64,000 bases of DNA from Pinus tabuliformis (Eukaryota > Streptophyta > Pinopsida > Pinales > Pinaceae). Where the stretch lies: contig CM062820.1 in the NCBI GenBank assembly GCA_031772625.1, forward strand, positions 319,703,599 through 319,767,598, in the 5' to 3' direction. Numbering within the stretch: position 1 is the stretch's first letter; every line of letters starts with the position of its first letter. The notes under the pieces are model-generated. The model was not told where the DNA came from, did not search any database, and worked only from the letters and a program-made list of their open reading frames with translations. Both the position numbers and the translations under genes were made by a program. Shown here in pieces: positions 37,011 to 48,900 of this stretch.

Positions 37011-39105
37011 TTCAGGGTTGAAGAAGCTTGATGAAGATGAAATGGTGAAGCCTGATAGAGCAGGGTTGCTCATGACAGGTGAAGCTGATAAGGTTATGGA
37101 GAAATCATGGATGAACAGTCTGGGTTTCGTGGACTTGATGGTTCATGGCAAGACCATTCAAGCTCTGGTGGACACGGGTGCCACACATAACTTTATGATG
37201 ACACGGTTGGCAAAAGAGGCTGGGCTGACGATCACCCCATCGAATATGGGAGTCAAGGCAGTGAACTCTAGAGCTAAAGTGGCGGGGTTGGTACACGAAG
37301 TACCTATGCAGATAAAAGACTGGAAAGGTCAGTTGGACTTCACGGTGATGGAGATGAACGACCTTGATATGATACTCGGACAGGATTTCTTGAAGGGCAA
37401 CAAGGCTATTGTTGTCCCCTTCTGTGATGAGGTGGTGCTGGTTGGACAGTCACAAACTTGGACTTTTCCCACTCATAGGCAAAGAAGGGAAGTCAAGGTG
37501 CAGCATGTTTCGGCACTGAGTTTGGAGAAGGCTATGAAGGATTCAAATATGGAGACATATGCGGTAATATTCAAGGATGTTGAAGGTGATGGGGTGGGGA
37601 CGCCTATTCCAGCTGAGATATCTGATGTGCTTACCAAGTATGCGGATTTGATGCCTGATGAGCTTCCGAAGAAACTTCCACCAAGGCGTGCAGTGGACCA
37701 TAGCATTGAGCTTGAGCCAGGAAAGAAACCCCCGGCTAAAGCACCTTATCGATTTTCAGGGCCTGAGTTGGAGGAATTGAAACGCCAGTTAAAGGAGTTA
37801 ACTAAGGCAGGTTTCATTAGACCTTCAAGGTCCCCTTATGGAGCTCCGGTATTGTTCCAGCGAAAGAAGGATTCGAATGAGCTACGGATGTGCTGTGATT
37901 ACCGTGCATTGAACAAGCAGACGGTAAGGAACAGGTATCCTTTGCCATTGGCTGCTGATTGCTTTGACAAGCTTGCGAAAGCCCGAGTGTTTTCCAAGCT
38001 GGGCTTGAGGCATGGGTATTATCAGGTGCGGATAGCTGAAGGAGACGAGAAGAAGACCGCGATAGTAACAAGGTATGGTAGCTTTGAGTTCCTTATTATG
38101 CCATTCGGGTTGTGCAATGCTCCTGCTACGTTTTGCACTTTGATGAACGATGTTCTACGACCATACTTGGATTCGTTCCTAGTAGTATACTTGGACGATA
38201 TAGTGGTGTTCAGTGACAACATGGAGGATCATAAGAAACACTTGGCGATGGTATTTGAGGCACTGAGGGCAAATCAGTTGTTCTTGAAGAAGTCTAAGTG
38301 TGTGTTCGCTCAGACCGAGATTCCGTTCCTTGGGCATATTGTTGGTCAAGGGTACATACGGATGGAGCCGAGCAGAGTGAAGGCGATTAAGGACTGGGTT
38401 GAACCGAAGAATGTCCATGAGATGAGGGTGTTTTTGGGCATGACCAACTACCAACGGAAGTTTGTAGAGGGGTACTCCAAGGTGACATCGGCACTGACAG
38501 ACTTATTGAAGAAAGACAAGAGATGGAGTTGGACGAGCAAATGTCAAGAGGCATTTGATGACTTGAAGAAGAGGAAGGTTACAGCACCGATACAGAAGTT
38601 GCCTGACTTCGAGAGACCATTTGAGGTACACACTGATGCTTCAGATTTTTCCATAGGAGGAGTTCTTATGCAGGATGGGCATCCGGTGGCGTATGAGAGT
38701 CGGAAGTTGCAGGATAGAGAACGAAGGTATCCGGTCCATGAGAAGGAGATGACTACCATCATCCATTGTCTTCATGTGTGGAGGCATTACCTGATTGGGA
38801 AGCCGTTTGTTGTCAAGACTGACAACGTTGCAGCAAGTTATTTTGCATCACAACCGAAGCTTTCTGCAAAGCAAGCTCGTTGGCAGGACTTCTTGGCAAA
38901 ATTCAACATGACTATCGAGTATAGACCGGGTAGACACAATGCGGTAGCAGATGCCCTTAGCAGGAAGGGACAACTTGCAGCATTGGAGGAGGAAGAAGAC
39001 CGGGCAGCAAGGAGTAGGAGTCGAGTTCAGATGTCAGAAGAGATGCAGAATAAGATCAAGGAAAGTGTTGAAACCGATACTTTGGCGCAGAATATAGTGA
39101 AGTAG
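37011..39105 (+). pseudogene. Protease-reverse transcriptase-RNase H of the chromovirus (fossil)
   Basis: One long open segment. It has a retropepsin block 'ALVDTGATHNFM' (about 37,160-37,200), RT motifs 'RMCCDYRALNKQT', 'IMPFGLCNAPATF' and 'VVYLDDIVVFS' (about 37,880-38,215), the connection 'FLGMTNYQRKFVEGYS', and RNase H 'VHTDASDFSIGGVL' to 'GRHNAVADALSRKGQL' (38,620-38,970). The order and motifs are those of plant chromoviruses. The reading frame continues upstream into the LTR without a gag domain. Confidence 0.9.
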
Positions 39106-40530
39106 ATAAAGGAGGGGAAGACACGAAAGTTCTTTCTACGAGACGGGTTCTTGTTCTTTGGAAACCGACTCTATGTTCCAAAGTCATCCGGACTCAGGAG
39201 ACACCTTTTGAAGGAGTGCCACGATTCTCCATGGGCTAGCCACCCAGGGCAACATCGTTCTTTGGCATTGTTGGAGAGAGGATTCTTTTGGGAGAAGATG
39301 AGAGAGGATGTGGAGGAGTATGTACATACGTGCATCATTTGTCAGCAGGACAAATCGGATACTCAGAGACAAGGAGGACTGTTGCAGCCTTTACCGATTC
39401 TAGAGAGGCCATGGATGAGTGTCTCGATGGATTTCATCACTCAGTTACCACAGGTTCATGGGTATAATGGGATTATGGTCGTGGTTGATCGTTTTTCCAA
39501 GTATGTTGTCTTTGTTCCTACAAAGATACCTTGTGGAGCCGAGCGGACTGCGGAGTTGTTCTTTAAGAACATAGTGAAGTATTGGGGGATGCCGTTGAGT
39601 ATTGTGTCAGATAGAGATCCGCGTTTTACAAGGAGATTTTGGACCACATTGTTCAAGTTGGTCGGGACAGAGTTGTTGATGAGTTCGAGTTACCATCCGC
39701 AGACAGATGGGCAGACCAAAAGGATCAACGCATTGCCGAAGGACTACTTGCAACATTATGTGACGGCTGATCAGAAGAATTGGCCCGAACTCTTGGATAT
39801 TGCTCAGTTTAGCTACAATATTCAAAAGAGTTCCACGACAGGGTATAGTCCATTTGAGTTGGTGAATGGACAGATGCCGGTTGCACCGCATACCGTAGTG
39901 ATGGGAGGCTTCTTGAGAAGTCCTCATGCGAATAAGTTCATAAAGGCTTAGGAGGAGACCTTGGAGTTAGCACGGTTACGCTTGCACGATGCTGCAAGGA
40001 GGATGAAAAAGTATGCTGATCGTGGAAGACGGGAGGCACACTTCGGTGTGGGAGATATGGTGTTTCTCAGGATTACCGGGGAGCAGTTTCAGCCAGCCAA
40101 GGGGACGACGAGCAAACTGACACGGAAGTATGAGGGACCATTCCGAGTGAAGAAGAGAGTGGGGGAAGTTGCTTACGAGCTGGAGCTTCCACGCCATATG
40201 AACATGAAACACCCAGTTTTTCATGTGAGTCAGTTGAAGAGATGTAGACTTGATTCAGACCATCCAGAGAGGGTTGAACCAACGAGAGGACCAGCCGGGA
40301 TTGTGGACAGACCAGGACTAGAGTTGGAGAAGATTTTGAGTCTCAGAACTACAGGAGTTGGTTGCCACATGCGACGGGAATTTCTTTGCAGATGGAAGGA
40401 TGCACCGGAGGAAGACAGCTGGGAAACGGAGGATTCACTTTGGAGATGGAAGAACAAGATCGCGAAGTACGACAGGAAGTTGAGAAGAAGAGCAGGAATT
40501 GTCGGGACGACAATGACTTCTGGTGGGGGA
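39106..40530 (+). pseudogene. Integrase and chromodomain of the chromovirus (fossil)
   Basis: It shows the H-H-C-C zinc region ('CHDSPWASHPG' ... 'CIICQQDK', 39,210-39,355), the core with 'SMDFITQLPQVHGY' and 'SDRDPRFTRRFW', and 'SSYHPQTDGQTKR'. It then has the GPY/F-type 'KYEGPFRVKKRVGEVAYEL' region (40,120-40,190) and a C-terminal chromodomain with 'FLCRWKDAPEEDSWE' (about 40,380-40,430). The chromodomain marks the chromovirus clade and is thought to guide insertion to heterochromatin. Confidence 0.88.
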
Positions 40531-40533
40531 GGA

Positions 40534-41422
40534 TGTAACGCCCTGCGGTCGTGCACGGGCACGCGCTCCCTCTCCTCACGAAATTGACTAAGTGTTGGTG
40601 CGAGCGCTCCATGAAACGCCGAGAGCATAAGTGATAATGCGCGCGTAGTAATGGAGGGCGCTCGCCTACTTATAAGGCAGCTCGCCTTATGTCTTAAAGC
40701 CGACCAAGGAGCAAGTCATACGTTGGGCAAGCCGACGGTTGATGGAGTGATTGGTGGGAGAATCGTTATGTTTGTAGCGTCGGCCAGGAGATAACGCACA
40801 AGGCAGTGTGCGTATAAACATGGCAGGACTGCGATTCATTTGGATCAATCAACCGATCGCTCTCACATCGGTCTTCATCGCACAAAGGGTAGTGCGCACT
40901 TGGGAAAGGCGCAGGTTTACCGCAGAACGGTGGATGAGCCCGCCGAGCCGGGCGAGGGTCGAGTTGAGGATCGTGTGGAGGTTCCGGTGGTGCGCACGGG
41001 CGCCCACACTTATATCGCACTTGGATTGGGTTGTGGCTTGGGTAAGGGCCGTGCACGGGTGCGCCCGCCCGCCCAACGCCGAGTTGGTGTGTTGTTGTAA
41101 CTTGTATTTTGGAGGAGTCTTGGCAGACCGCCGTGCGCTCTTGCACGGGCGGGCGCCCTCCCGTTTATGGAACGCCGGTTGAGCGCGGCTCCCGGTCATG
41201 TAAACTTTGCATATATAATAAAAGATTGATTATTATTATATTGTCGAGTTGATTTTATTATTGTATATTGTTAATGGTTTCCGCACATTAATAATATGAA
41301 TTCTTGTTGATTATGAATTGTTAAGGCGTAGTTCGCAAAGTTTATTAACGATGGAACATCTTAATAACTTAGGCGGTGCCGCACCCGCTCAATTAAACGA
41401 AAAAAGAATTGGGGGCGTGACA
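40534..41422 (+). repeat. Chromovirus 3' LTR, 889 bp
   Basis: It is ~97.6% identical by eye to the 5' LTR and equal in length, and is preceded by the polypurine stretch GGTGGGGGAGGA. Followed by GTATG, the second copy of the target duplication. Confidence 0.95.
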
Positions 41423-41427
41423 GTATG

Positions 41428-42420
41428 CCTTTTAAATAATAGTTTATAATGAAAAGGTACATCAACATCATTGATGTATAGAAAACATAATTATAAATAT
41501 ATGATTATATTAGTAATTATTCATTTAGAGGTAGAAATAAAACTAGGTATTGAAAATGGCATTAAAAAAAATGGAAATTTAGAATCCTTGTTAAAATAGA
41601 GATTTCAAAAAGGCCTCATCTAACTTATAAAAGAAATGACCTTTTCTACAACATGTTTTCTAGTTAATTTTAATCAAAATCAGGCAGAGATTTTTAGAAA
41701 CTTGAGTACTAAGTTAATATTTTCAAGGTGTTGAATCCATTTATGCATTCAAAATTGTATTCTAAACAACAAAAATTGTTTTTTGAAATTGTCTATTTCA
41801 TCTATAAGTTTGACTATGTTTTTCAAAAATAATAAATATTATATTAAAAAGAGTTCAACAATAAATTTTAGTTGTATTTTTCAATATTTTAGATGTGTTA
41901 TTTAATATTTCATAATTAACGTCCTAAACACAAGTTCAAGTGGTTCAAGTGAATCGCTGGCATTTCTTACTCTCCTCGATGTTTTTGGAAGGTTTCGTAA
42001 ATTTTTTAAACATCAGGATGGGTTTTCACACTTCTTTTTTTATAAAAATCTATAGATCTAATTAAATAATTTCATCTCGTTCTATTGGATCTTATGTAAC
42101 CTTCCATATCTACCCACATATCTGTTGGTTTTGTCTGTCTGAGACATATCTCCAAAATCAAGATTAGATCAAATTGTTTAGTTGGAATCTCTGTGTTAGG
42201 ATACCTACCCTTGTCATAGCGAATATTCAGGAACCTCCCTGCTTGTTTCTGATAACCGCCTGCAAGGCTGTGCTATATGCTCTTTTCTTTCCCTCTATTA
42301 CAGAGGTTGCAGGATTTTGACCGCCATCATTCACCTGTGGGAAAGTTTGACTAGAGTTAAACTCTGAAAAGAAATGTACTGACCTGTCAAATGGAAGGAT
42401 CAACAGTATGGCGAAACGGT
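41428..42420. other. AT-rich spacer, nothing recognised
   Basis: This is the chromovirus's pre-insertion target DNA: low GC, many stops, no repeats shared with the rest of the window that I can see. The last ~200 bp continue the open frame of the peroxidase relic, but without peroxidase similarity. Confidence 0.5.
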
Positions 42421-42730
42421 TTTTGCTAGCGGAATAGTGATGGCTAATATGCCCTTTAGATCCGGTCAACACGTTCCGGCTCATTTTTACCATAGCCACT
42501 GCAAATTTCTGGAAGAAAAGATTTTGATGAAGAACGAAGTCCTTCAAAATTTGTTTGGTGCGAGAGTCATTGTAGAGATCCTGATCAGAGGTGAAAAAAC
42601 CCTTGCAGTTCATTAGGTCTACGTATACTTATCGTCGAACAATTTGGGTGTGTGGATGTCCAACACGCTGTTATTGTGAAGGTCTTGCAAGGAACACGAT
42701 CCTAATGTAGCATGGGCAAACCCGGGATCG
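42421..42730 (-). pseudogene. Class III peroxidase, last-exon fragment
   Basis: The minus strand encodes 'VLDIHTPKLFDDKY' (about 42,678-42,640) and then, after a one-base frameshift near 42,630, 'MNCKGFFTSDQDLYNDSRT' and 'FFQKFAVAMVKMSRNVLTG' (42,613-42,440). This is the C-terminal exon of secreted plant peroxidases (VLDIRTP...FDNKYY..L...GLFTSDQDL...F...FA.AM.KM). Upstream, 'DPGFAHATLGSC' fits the preceding loop with its Cys. The final Cys region reads HHYSASK, so the last disulphide Cys is missing. The haem-binding His region is not found. It is a decayed partial copy, and the earlier exons are absent. Confidence 0.8.
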
Positions 42731-43074
42731 ATATTCCCTCTCGCTTCATTCGACCAATACTACAGCGAGGGTTGCGGGATTCTTCAGCACTCTAATCTCT
42801 AGCCATTTGCCCCAGGCCTCTATATGAAATTCCTCATACTATATTCTGATTATTTATTTCCAGTTATTTCCTCTATATTTCCTTCCATTTATTTAAAAGT
42901 AGACTTTCTTGCGAATCTTTATTTTTGGAGATTCACACAGGGTTAACAAATTGGGTTGCAAGGAAGCTTGTTCAAGTCTTATTGTATTTCAGTAAGGTTC
43001 TTCATTTCTCCTCCCTTTATTGCAGTGATTCTTCTACAATATTTCCAAATTCGACACTCGATCTTGCTAGAGAA

Positions 43075-43285
43075 GTGTCGGATTCCTTCCCCACTGCTAT
43101 CGAGTAACCCTTCAAACAGATCGATTTAACCGATCATTCAAAACAAACCTTGGTATTTTGAGTGTCTAGTTGATAAGCATGTACGTACAACTATCTCAAC
43201 GGAACCATTCCACAAGAAATTACAGTGCTACCAGCTCTTTCATCATTAGATCTCTTCAAGAACACTGTGAGTGGGAAATTTTTCC
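43075..43285 (+). pseudogene. Leucine-rich-repeat (receptor-kinase type) fragment
   Basis: The plus strand at about 43,181-43,278 reads 'YNYLNGTIPQEITVLPALSS' and continues LDLFKNTVSG, a textbook plant extracellular LRR (LxGxIPxxIxxLxxLxxLDLxxNxxSG). Just upstream (about 43,110-43,165), 'TLQTDRFNRSFKTNLGILS' looks like a more decayed repeat of the same kind. Kinase and signal peptide are not seen. Stops and a frame change separate the repeats, so this is a relic of an LRR-RLK or LRR-RLP gene. It lies in the opposite direction to the peroxidase relic next to it. Confidence 0.6.
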
Positions 43286-43720
43286 TTTTATCACTTTCAT
43301 TGTAGCAGGTTGTTTCGAGAAGTCAGGGGGGAACATTGTTAGATTCTGCTAAATGGGAGGCAATGAAGAGAGACCTGATTCCGCAACAACCGAACATAGA
43401 GATAAAAACGTGGAAACTGCTGCGAGATTAAGTCAATACTATACGGAGAGTGTGATTAGATTCGAATGCGGGACTAAACCAAAATGTTAGAATTTTCATA
43501 TATCCTATGAAAATCACTGCCATTGGAGAATGATCATATTTCGATTTGATTGACATTGCAATGTATTTGGTGCTCTTATGGTTGGTGGTTATGAAATGGC
43601 TGTTTTTGGATATTTATGCAAATCTAGGTGGATTGGTCTTAATTGCAGCGTGATTGGAAGTGTAAAGTTGTTGCTGTTATCATCATTCTTGTTGTGTAGT
43701 AGTTTTGCTTTTGTGATCAG

Positions 43721-43860
43721 TGGGAACACATTTTCCAACTTGGTTTTATCAATGTGTGTAAAAGATTATAAGAGTTTCATGAGAAGAAGGTGGGAACACA
43801 TTTTCGAAGTTGGTTTTATCAAGGTGGGTAAAAGATTAGAAGAGCTTCATGAGAAGAAGG
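43721..43860 (+). repeat. 70-bp tandem duplication
   Basis: The unit beginning TGGGAACACATTTTC occurs at 43,721-43,790 and again at 43,791-43,860 with about eight differences. The length is not a multiple of three, so the second copy is read in another frame. Confidence 0.9.
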
Positions 43861-44080
43861 TGTCAGATAAACTTTGTAACGGGTTTACAGTTGTAGCTAT
43901 TACAACTCGCTTGCAAGCAGATAATGCAACCATTAAGAATTAGTTCCAAACTAAAATGGATGAGAAAATTATGACGGTTAACCATCCCGAGTCAACCATG
44001 GGCACATATTTTGAGATCCTTGCAAATGAATTTGGAGAGAAGATTGACTTCCTTGATCGTCTCGAGGAGGAAGTTGAGTA

Positions 44081-44183
44081 ACAGTTAATTATGAAAGATG
44101 AGGTCATTTAGAACTTGCGAAAACAAGATTATGATGCCTTATCTGAACAGTTAATTACGAAAGATGAGGTCATTTAGAACTTG
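44081..44183 (+). repeat. 66-bp tandem duplication in coiled-coil relic
   Basis: ACAGTTAATTATGAAAGATG at 44,081 recurs at 44,147 with one change, and the match runs on for ~37 bp. At 66 bp the unit keeps the reading frame and adds about three helical turns' worth of heptads. Confidence 0.85.
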
Positions 44184-44560
44184 CCAGAGTCCATGCAACA
44201 TCTTGAATCAAAAGTCATCTCCTTCATAATGCTTAGAAGGAGAATGTTATTTTTGAGCTATCAAGCTCACGTGATGATGTTGATAATGTTTCTTTTGCTT
44301 TACCTAGTATTGAAACATACACCATTCACATTGGTTCTCAATTATTGAGGAAAATAGGATATACCAAAGGAGGACTTGAGAAGAATGGATAGGGAATTGT
44401 TGTTTTTATTAACTCTGTAGTGCTGACATAAAGAGCATATCTTAGATAGGATCTTGTTGTGGTGCCATTACCTACATTTATCTTTGTTGAGACTCAATAA
44501 GTGTCATTTGTTGTTGATGGAATTCTGACTGAGGTGCTGGAAGAAAATACTCCTGCTGAT

Positions 44561-45878
44561 TGTGATAAATGATCAATGACATGGTCGTTAATGTCATTCT
44601 AGATGATAGCGGTGTTGTGCTCATCTTTGAGTTTGTAGAACAAAACCCTGAGCCATATCAAATCCTCTTAAGGTACAAATGAAGTTACTGAGGTATCAAC
44701 GTTCTTGGTCACATAGTAGCCCTACATTCAAATCATTGCAAAAGAGACATGAAAGGATGAACCATGGACTAGCTCTGACCATTGTGATTGATTGTGGTTG
44801 GATCAATCAATTATCATGGCATCATTTGAAAAGATGTTTGTAGATTTCGTATCGTTGTGTCTCACTAGTTGTGCAATCATACAAGGTTCCTCCCATTAGA
44901 TATTGATTGTCACTACTCCCTTAGCTATTCTTCAAGGGGGCATTTCTTGATGGCAGAGACTATTGATTTATGCTCCTCCTGTAGTTGTGTTTCTGGGGGA
45001 GAGGCAGGGGAGTTCGATTATGAGAGATATTGTTATCATTCTTTTGTTGTTATTGATTGTTCTAATTTTTTGTGATTGAATTGTCTAATGATGATGATGT
45101 TCACATAAGTTCATGAGTGTTGTTGTAATGTGTTTGAGCCGATTTTTCCATATTTACATGCCTCATTATTTATTTGTCGATTGATGGTGTTGCTTATGTT
45201 TGAAGCCATTGTACTTGCCTATTTTCTTGGGGAAGTTGATAATGTTTTCCTCCCTTGTGACTCTGCAACACTTTTACATTAGAGATCAATTGACCACATT
45301 GAGGTATCATGGCTCTCATATACAAAATATGGTACTTCAACTATTCGTTCTCCTTTGTTGGAGTGAATCTCTATTCTTGACGTTCAATGGATCGTCATGG
45401 GATTTAAAATTTTAAATCCATGCTTATCTGAGCATTGACATCTTTCTCTTTTTTTTTTTTCTTGAGGGGGGGGGGGGTGGGGAGGCGTGGTGGGGGAGTT
45501 TTTCCTATGGGTTTTTCTCAGTTTCTCCACTCATAAGAGTTTGTACTCGGGTACCTTGTTGTTGAGACCCAACTTTTCATTACGATTACTTCCTATGCTT
45601 CTTTTAAGGGAGGAGGGTGTTAGAGTTGGTCTTTTCCAAGGCTTGCCTCTCCAAGGAGAAAGTTATAGGGAATTTTAAGCTTACATAGAGATTTGTAATT
45701 GCTCAATTGTCATAATTATCCTTAATTAACACTGGCCTACTCCATTGCTATATAATAGAAATTTTCTATATACTTAAATATTATAAATAACATAATACTT
45801 TTACAACTCGTAAAAAAATTCAAAGAAAATGATTTTGTACCCGATTCCAAATAATTTTCATGGATCTAACTTTCCATA

Positions 45879-45904
<26 letters not shown>
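44561..45904. other. Spacer with homopolymer tracts
   Basis: I recognise no gene. Two short purine-rich words at 44,990-45,010 and the T11/G12 tracts (about 45,449-45,480) followed by a G-rich stretch are the only structure. This could be the decayed 3' part of the element to which the coiled-coil relic belongs, but I see no LTR pair. Confidence 0.45.
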
Positions 45905-45912
<8 letters not shown>

Positions 45913-48900
45913 AAAAACAAACAACAATTCTTTCCTTATGATGGATCAAATGAATCGCAACTCTTTGCACTGAATCAACGGGCATTCTCCACCAAACAGC
46001 TTGTTCATTCTCTTTCCACCTATTATGGTGATCTAGTAGAAATCTTCCAAGAACTAGATCATCATGATAGGATTGTCATGAAGGATCCCGAAGATGTTGT
46101 CGCCTATAAAAAAATCAGTTGACAGACCGCGGTGCATATCTTCTTGAATGTACTAGATGCAGACTTTGAACAAATTTGAGGTGAGATTCTCAGAAAGGAT
46201 CCTGAACTTGATCTTGAAGCAATTTATGTAAATGTTCGCCATGATACTGTTCTCTGAGCTGCACTTCAAGGTGAACCTAAACACTCTGAATCTGCTGCTA
46301 TGTTGGCTCGTCGGGGCAAGCCTTACCAATCGCAAAACATAGATCGCACTTCTGGTCCGCCGAATCACACAACTGACCAAAATCAGTCATCTGGATCGAA
46401 AAATCGTAGCTATGAAATAGGAGCTACAAAATCAGAACATGTATGTACTCACTGTGGAGAAACAAGGCATATAAATTCACGTTGCTATGAATTAATTGGA
46501 ATGGTGGGATCTTGCCAAGGCACCTCACAAATGAAATTCAAAGTCAAATCATCATGCTTCTATTGTTGTGGCTGAGCCCTCCACTAACACCAGTACTACT
46601 GAGGAAGCCTCTTCTTTCATTGCTACTGCTAGGAATGTTGGTAAGTCTCTTCATACCTCTATCCCTATTAGTCATAGTGAATAGATAATTGATTCAGGTT
46701 CCATAGATCACATGACCTTTGATGGTAAACATATTCAGTCCATGAAATCCTCAGACGACCATATAGTGTCCACAGCCAATGGTACTCCCTCTCTCGTGGT
46801 TGGAGAAGTTTCAGTTTCTCTTACCCAAAATTTGAATTTGGAGTCTGTTCTAGTTGTTCCTTCTATTAATCATAACTTGTTGTCTATTGCTCAAATAACC
46901 CTCACTTTGAACTGTATTGTGATATTTTGGCCTAACCTTTGTGTTTTTAAGGACATTCGGACTCGAAACACAATTGGTTATGGTACTAGGAGAGGAAAGC
47001 TCTATTATCTTGATCTACTGCTGGAAATCTCCAATCAGTTGGCTCAAGTTTTCTCAGCTAATAAGTCTGACACACATCAACATTCAGAAGTCTGGTTATA
47101 GCACAGGCATTTTGGCCATGTATCTTTTGGATATTTACAGAAGTTGTTTCCAAAGCTCTTTTCTCAATTAAATGTTTTGGATTTTAAGTGTGACATTTGT
47201 GAACTCACTAAAAGTCACCATGTACCATTTCCCATTAGTATGCATAAAATTCTTGTACCTTTTATGGTTATTCACTCTGATGTCTGGGGACCTGCAAAAA
47301 CTTCTTCTCTGAGTGGAGCATGTTGGTTTGTTTCTTTTATTGATGATCATACTCGCGTGACTTGGGTTTGTTTAATGAAATCAAATAATGAAGTTAGTTC
47401 CCTATTTCAGCAATTTCACAAAATAATAGCCACCCAATATAAATCAAATATTCAGGTTCTTCGTACTGATAATGGTGGATAGTTTTTTAATCAAGACTTG
47501 AAACAATACTTGAATTTACATTGTATTGTTCATCAGATGACTTGCCCTTACTCCCCTCAACAAAACGAGATAGCAGAACGAAAAAATCGTCGCCTTCTTG
47601 AAGTTGTTCATGCTTCCTTGTTTGGGGCTCATATGCCTATTAGTTATTGGGGAGAAGCCATTACGGCCGCATCTTATCTCATTAACCATGTACCCTCTAG
47701 TTCAATACAATTTCAGAATCCCTTTGATGTTCTCCATAATACTGTGAGTGCCCCTACCATACCGAATCTGTTCCCTAAAGTTTTTGGGTGTGTAGCCTTT
47801 GTGCACCTTCGCAAACCCTTGAGAAATAAGCTAGAACCCCATGCCCTTCGCTACATATTTGTTGGCTATGCCTTGCATCAAAATGTTTATCGGTGTTATT
47901 ACCCCCCTCCTCGTAAAATTTATGTTACTCGTGATGTGGTCTTTCATGAAGATGATATGTATTATTCTGCCTCCGCGTCTCCACTTAAGGGGGAGAATAG
48001 AGATGGAATGGAGACTTTGCATCGTTCTTTGGACCTTGATCTTATAAGTGGAGATAATTTGGACACTAGGGGTGAATGTGACTATTTGGAAACAACTGAT
48101 GGTGACGCTGTAACTCAAAGAGGTGATTTTCTAGATGGGCAGCAAGTTATGGAGAATGAGGTTCCGAATCAAATGGAAGTGGAAGTGTCGTCTATGTCTT
48201 CCTCCTCTCACGATGTACCACCAAACCAATTGTCTTCTCCAGCCGATTCCATGCCCGAGTCTCAGGTAAACTATAAATCTGAACCTCAATTTAAAAAGTT
48301 ACTAGATCGAGTCATAAGAGGGAAACCCAAAGTTAACTATGTACATGTTCTCAACTCCAAATCTAAGTATCCCATAAGCAATTATGTATCCTACCATAGA
48401 CTGTCAAATAAGAGTAAGGCATTTGTGAATCAATTATCTGTTGTAGTTATTCCTTACAGTGTGTAGGAAGCTTTGAAATATCCTAGATGGAGGGAGGTGA
48501 TGAATGAAGAAATGAAGTCTCTTTAAAAAAATTCAACGTGGGAAGTTTTTGACTTGCCTGGAGGGAAGATACCTGTTGGACGTAGGTGGGTATTCTGCAT
48601 TAAATACAAAGCTGATGGAACCATAGAACGGTTCAAATCAAGACACGTTGCCAAGGGATATACTCAAACATATGGAATTGATTATATGGAGACATTCACA
48701 CCAGTGGCCAAAATTACTACAGTCTATATTTTACGATCTCTTGCGGTGAATTTTGACTAGCCTTTATATCAATTCGATGTAAAGAATGCATTTCTGCATG
48801 GAGATCTCCAAGAAGAAGTATATATGGAGTTGCCCCCTGGTTGTAAGCTACAGACTAAAGGCAATAGACAGGTCTGTAGATTGAAAAAATCTTTATATGG

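Larger units (their letters stand above)
36105..41422 (+). mobile_element. GC-rich Ty3/gypsy chromovirus, youngest element
   Basis: It has 889-bp LTRs at 36,105-36,993 and 40,534-41,422 (TGTAACGCC...GCGTGACA), a GTATG target duplication (36,100-36,104 and 41,423-41,427) and a tRNA-Met primer site GGTGGTATCAGAGCTGA directly after the 5' LTR. The interior is only ~3.5 kb. It encodes protease, reverse transcriptase, RNase H, integrase and a chromodomain, with no gag that I recognise. Pol is close to whole, with about two breaks. LTRs differ at roughly 21 sites (~2.4%), mostly transitions. It is GC-rich against AT-rich surroundings. Without gag it would have depended on relatives. Confidence 0.93.
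43578..44560 (+). pseudogene. Coiled-coil and G-patch-like coding relic, origin unknown
   Basis: A plus-strand coding relic. An open segment (43,578-43,943) starts with a hydrophobic stretch. After it a Glu/Lys-rich helical part includes 'FGEKIDFLDRLEEEVE' (about 44,033-44,080) and an internally duplicated 'QLIMKDEVI' unit. At about 44,320-44,420 the segment 'IGSQLLRKIGYTKGGLEKNG' resembles a G-patch (a glycine-rich RNA-binding motif). Several stops interrupt it. It could be a host gene relic or the gag-side part of an old retroelement, since G-patch-like motifs occur in some. I cannot decide between these. Confidence 0.45.

Noticed and set aside
37105-40282. Minus-strand open frames of 62-106 codons opposite the chromovirus pol
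   Set aside because: Antisense shadows of the plus-strand pol, which has clear RT and integrase motifs.
47831-48118. Minus-strand open frame of 95 codons within the copia element
   Set aside because: Antisense to the copia integrase-to-RT linker. No motif.
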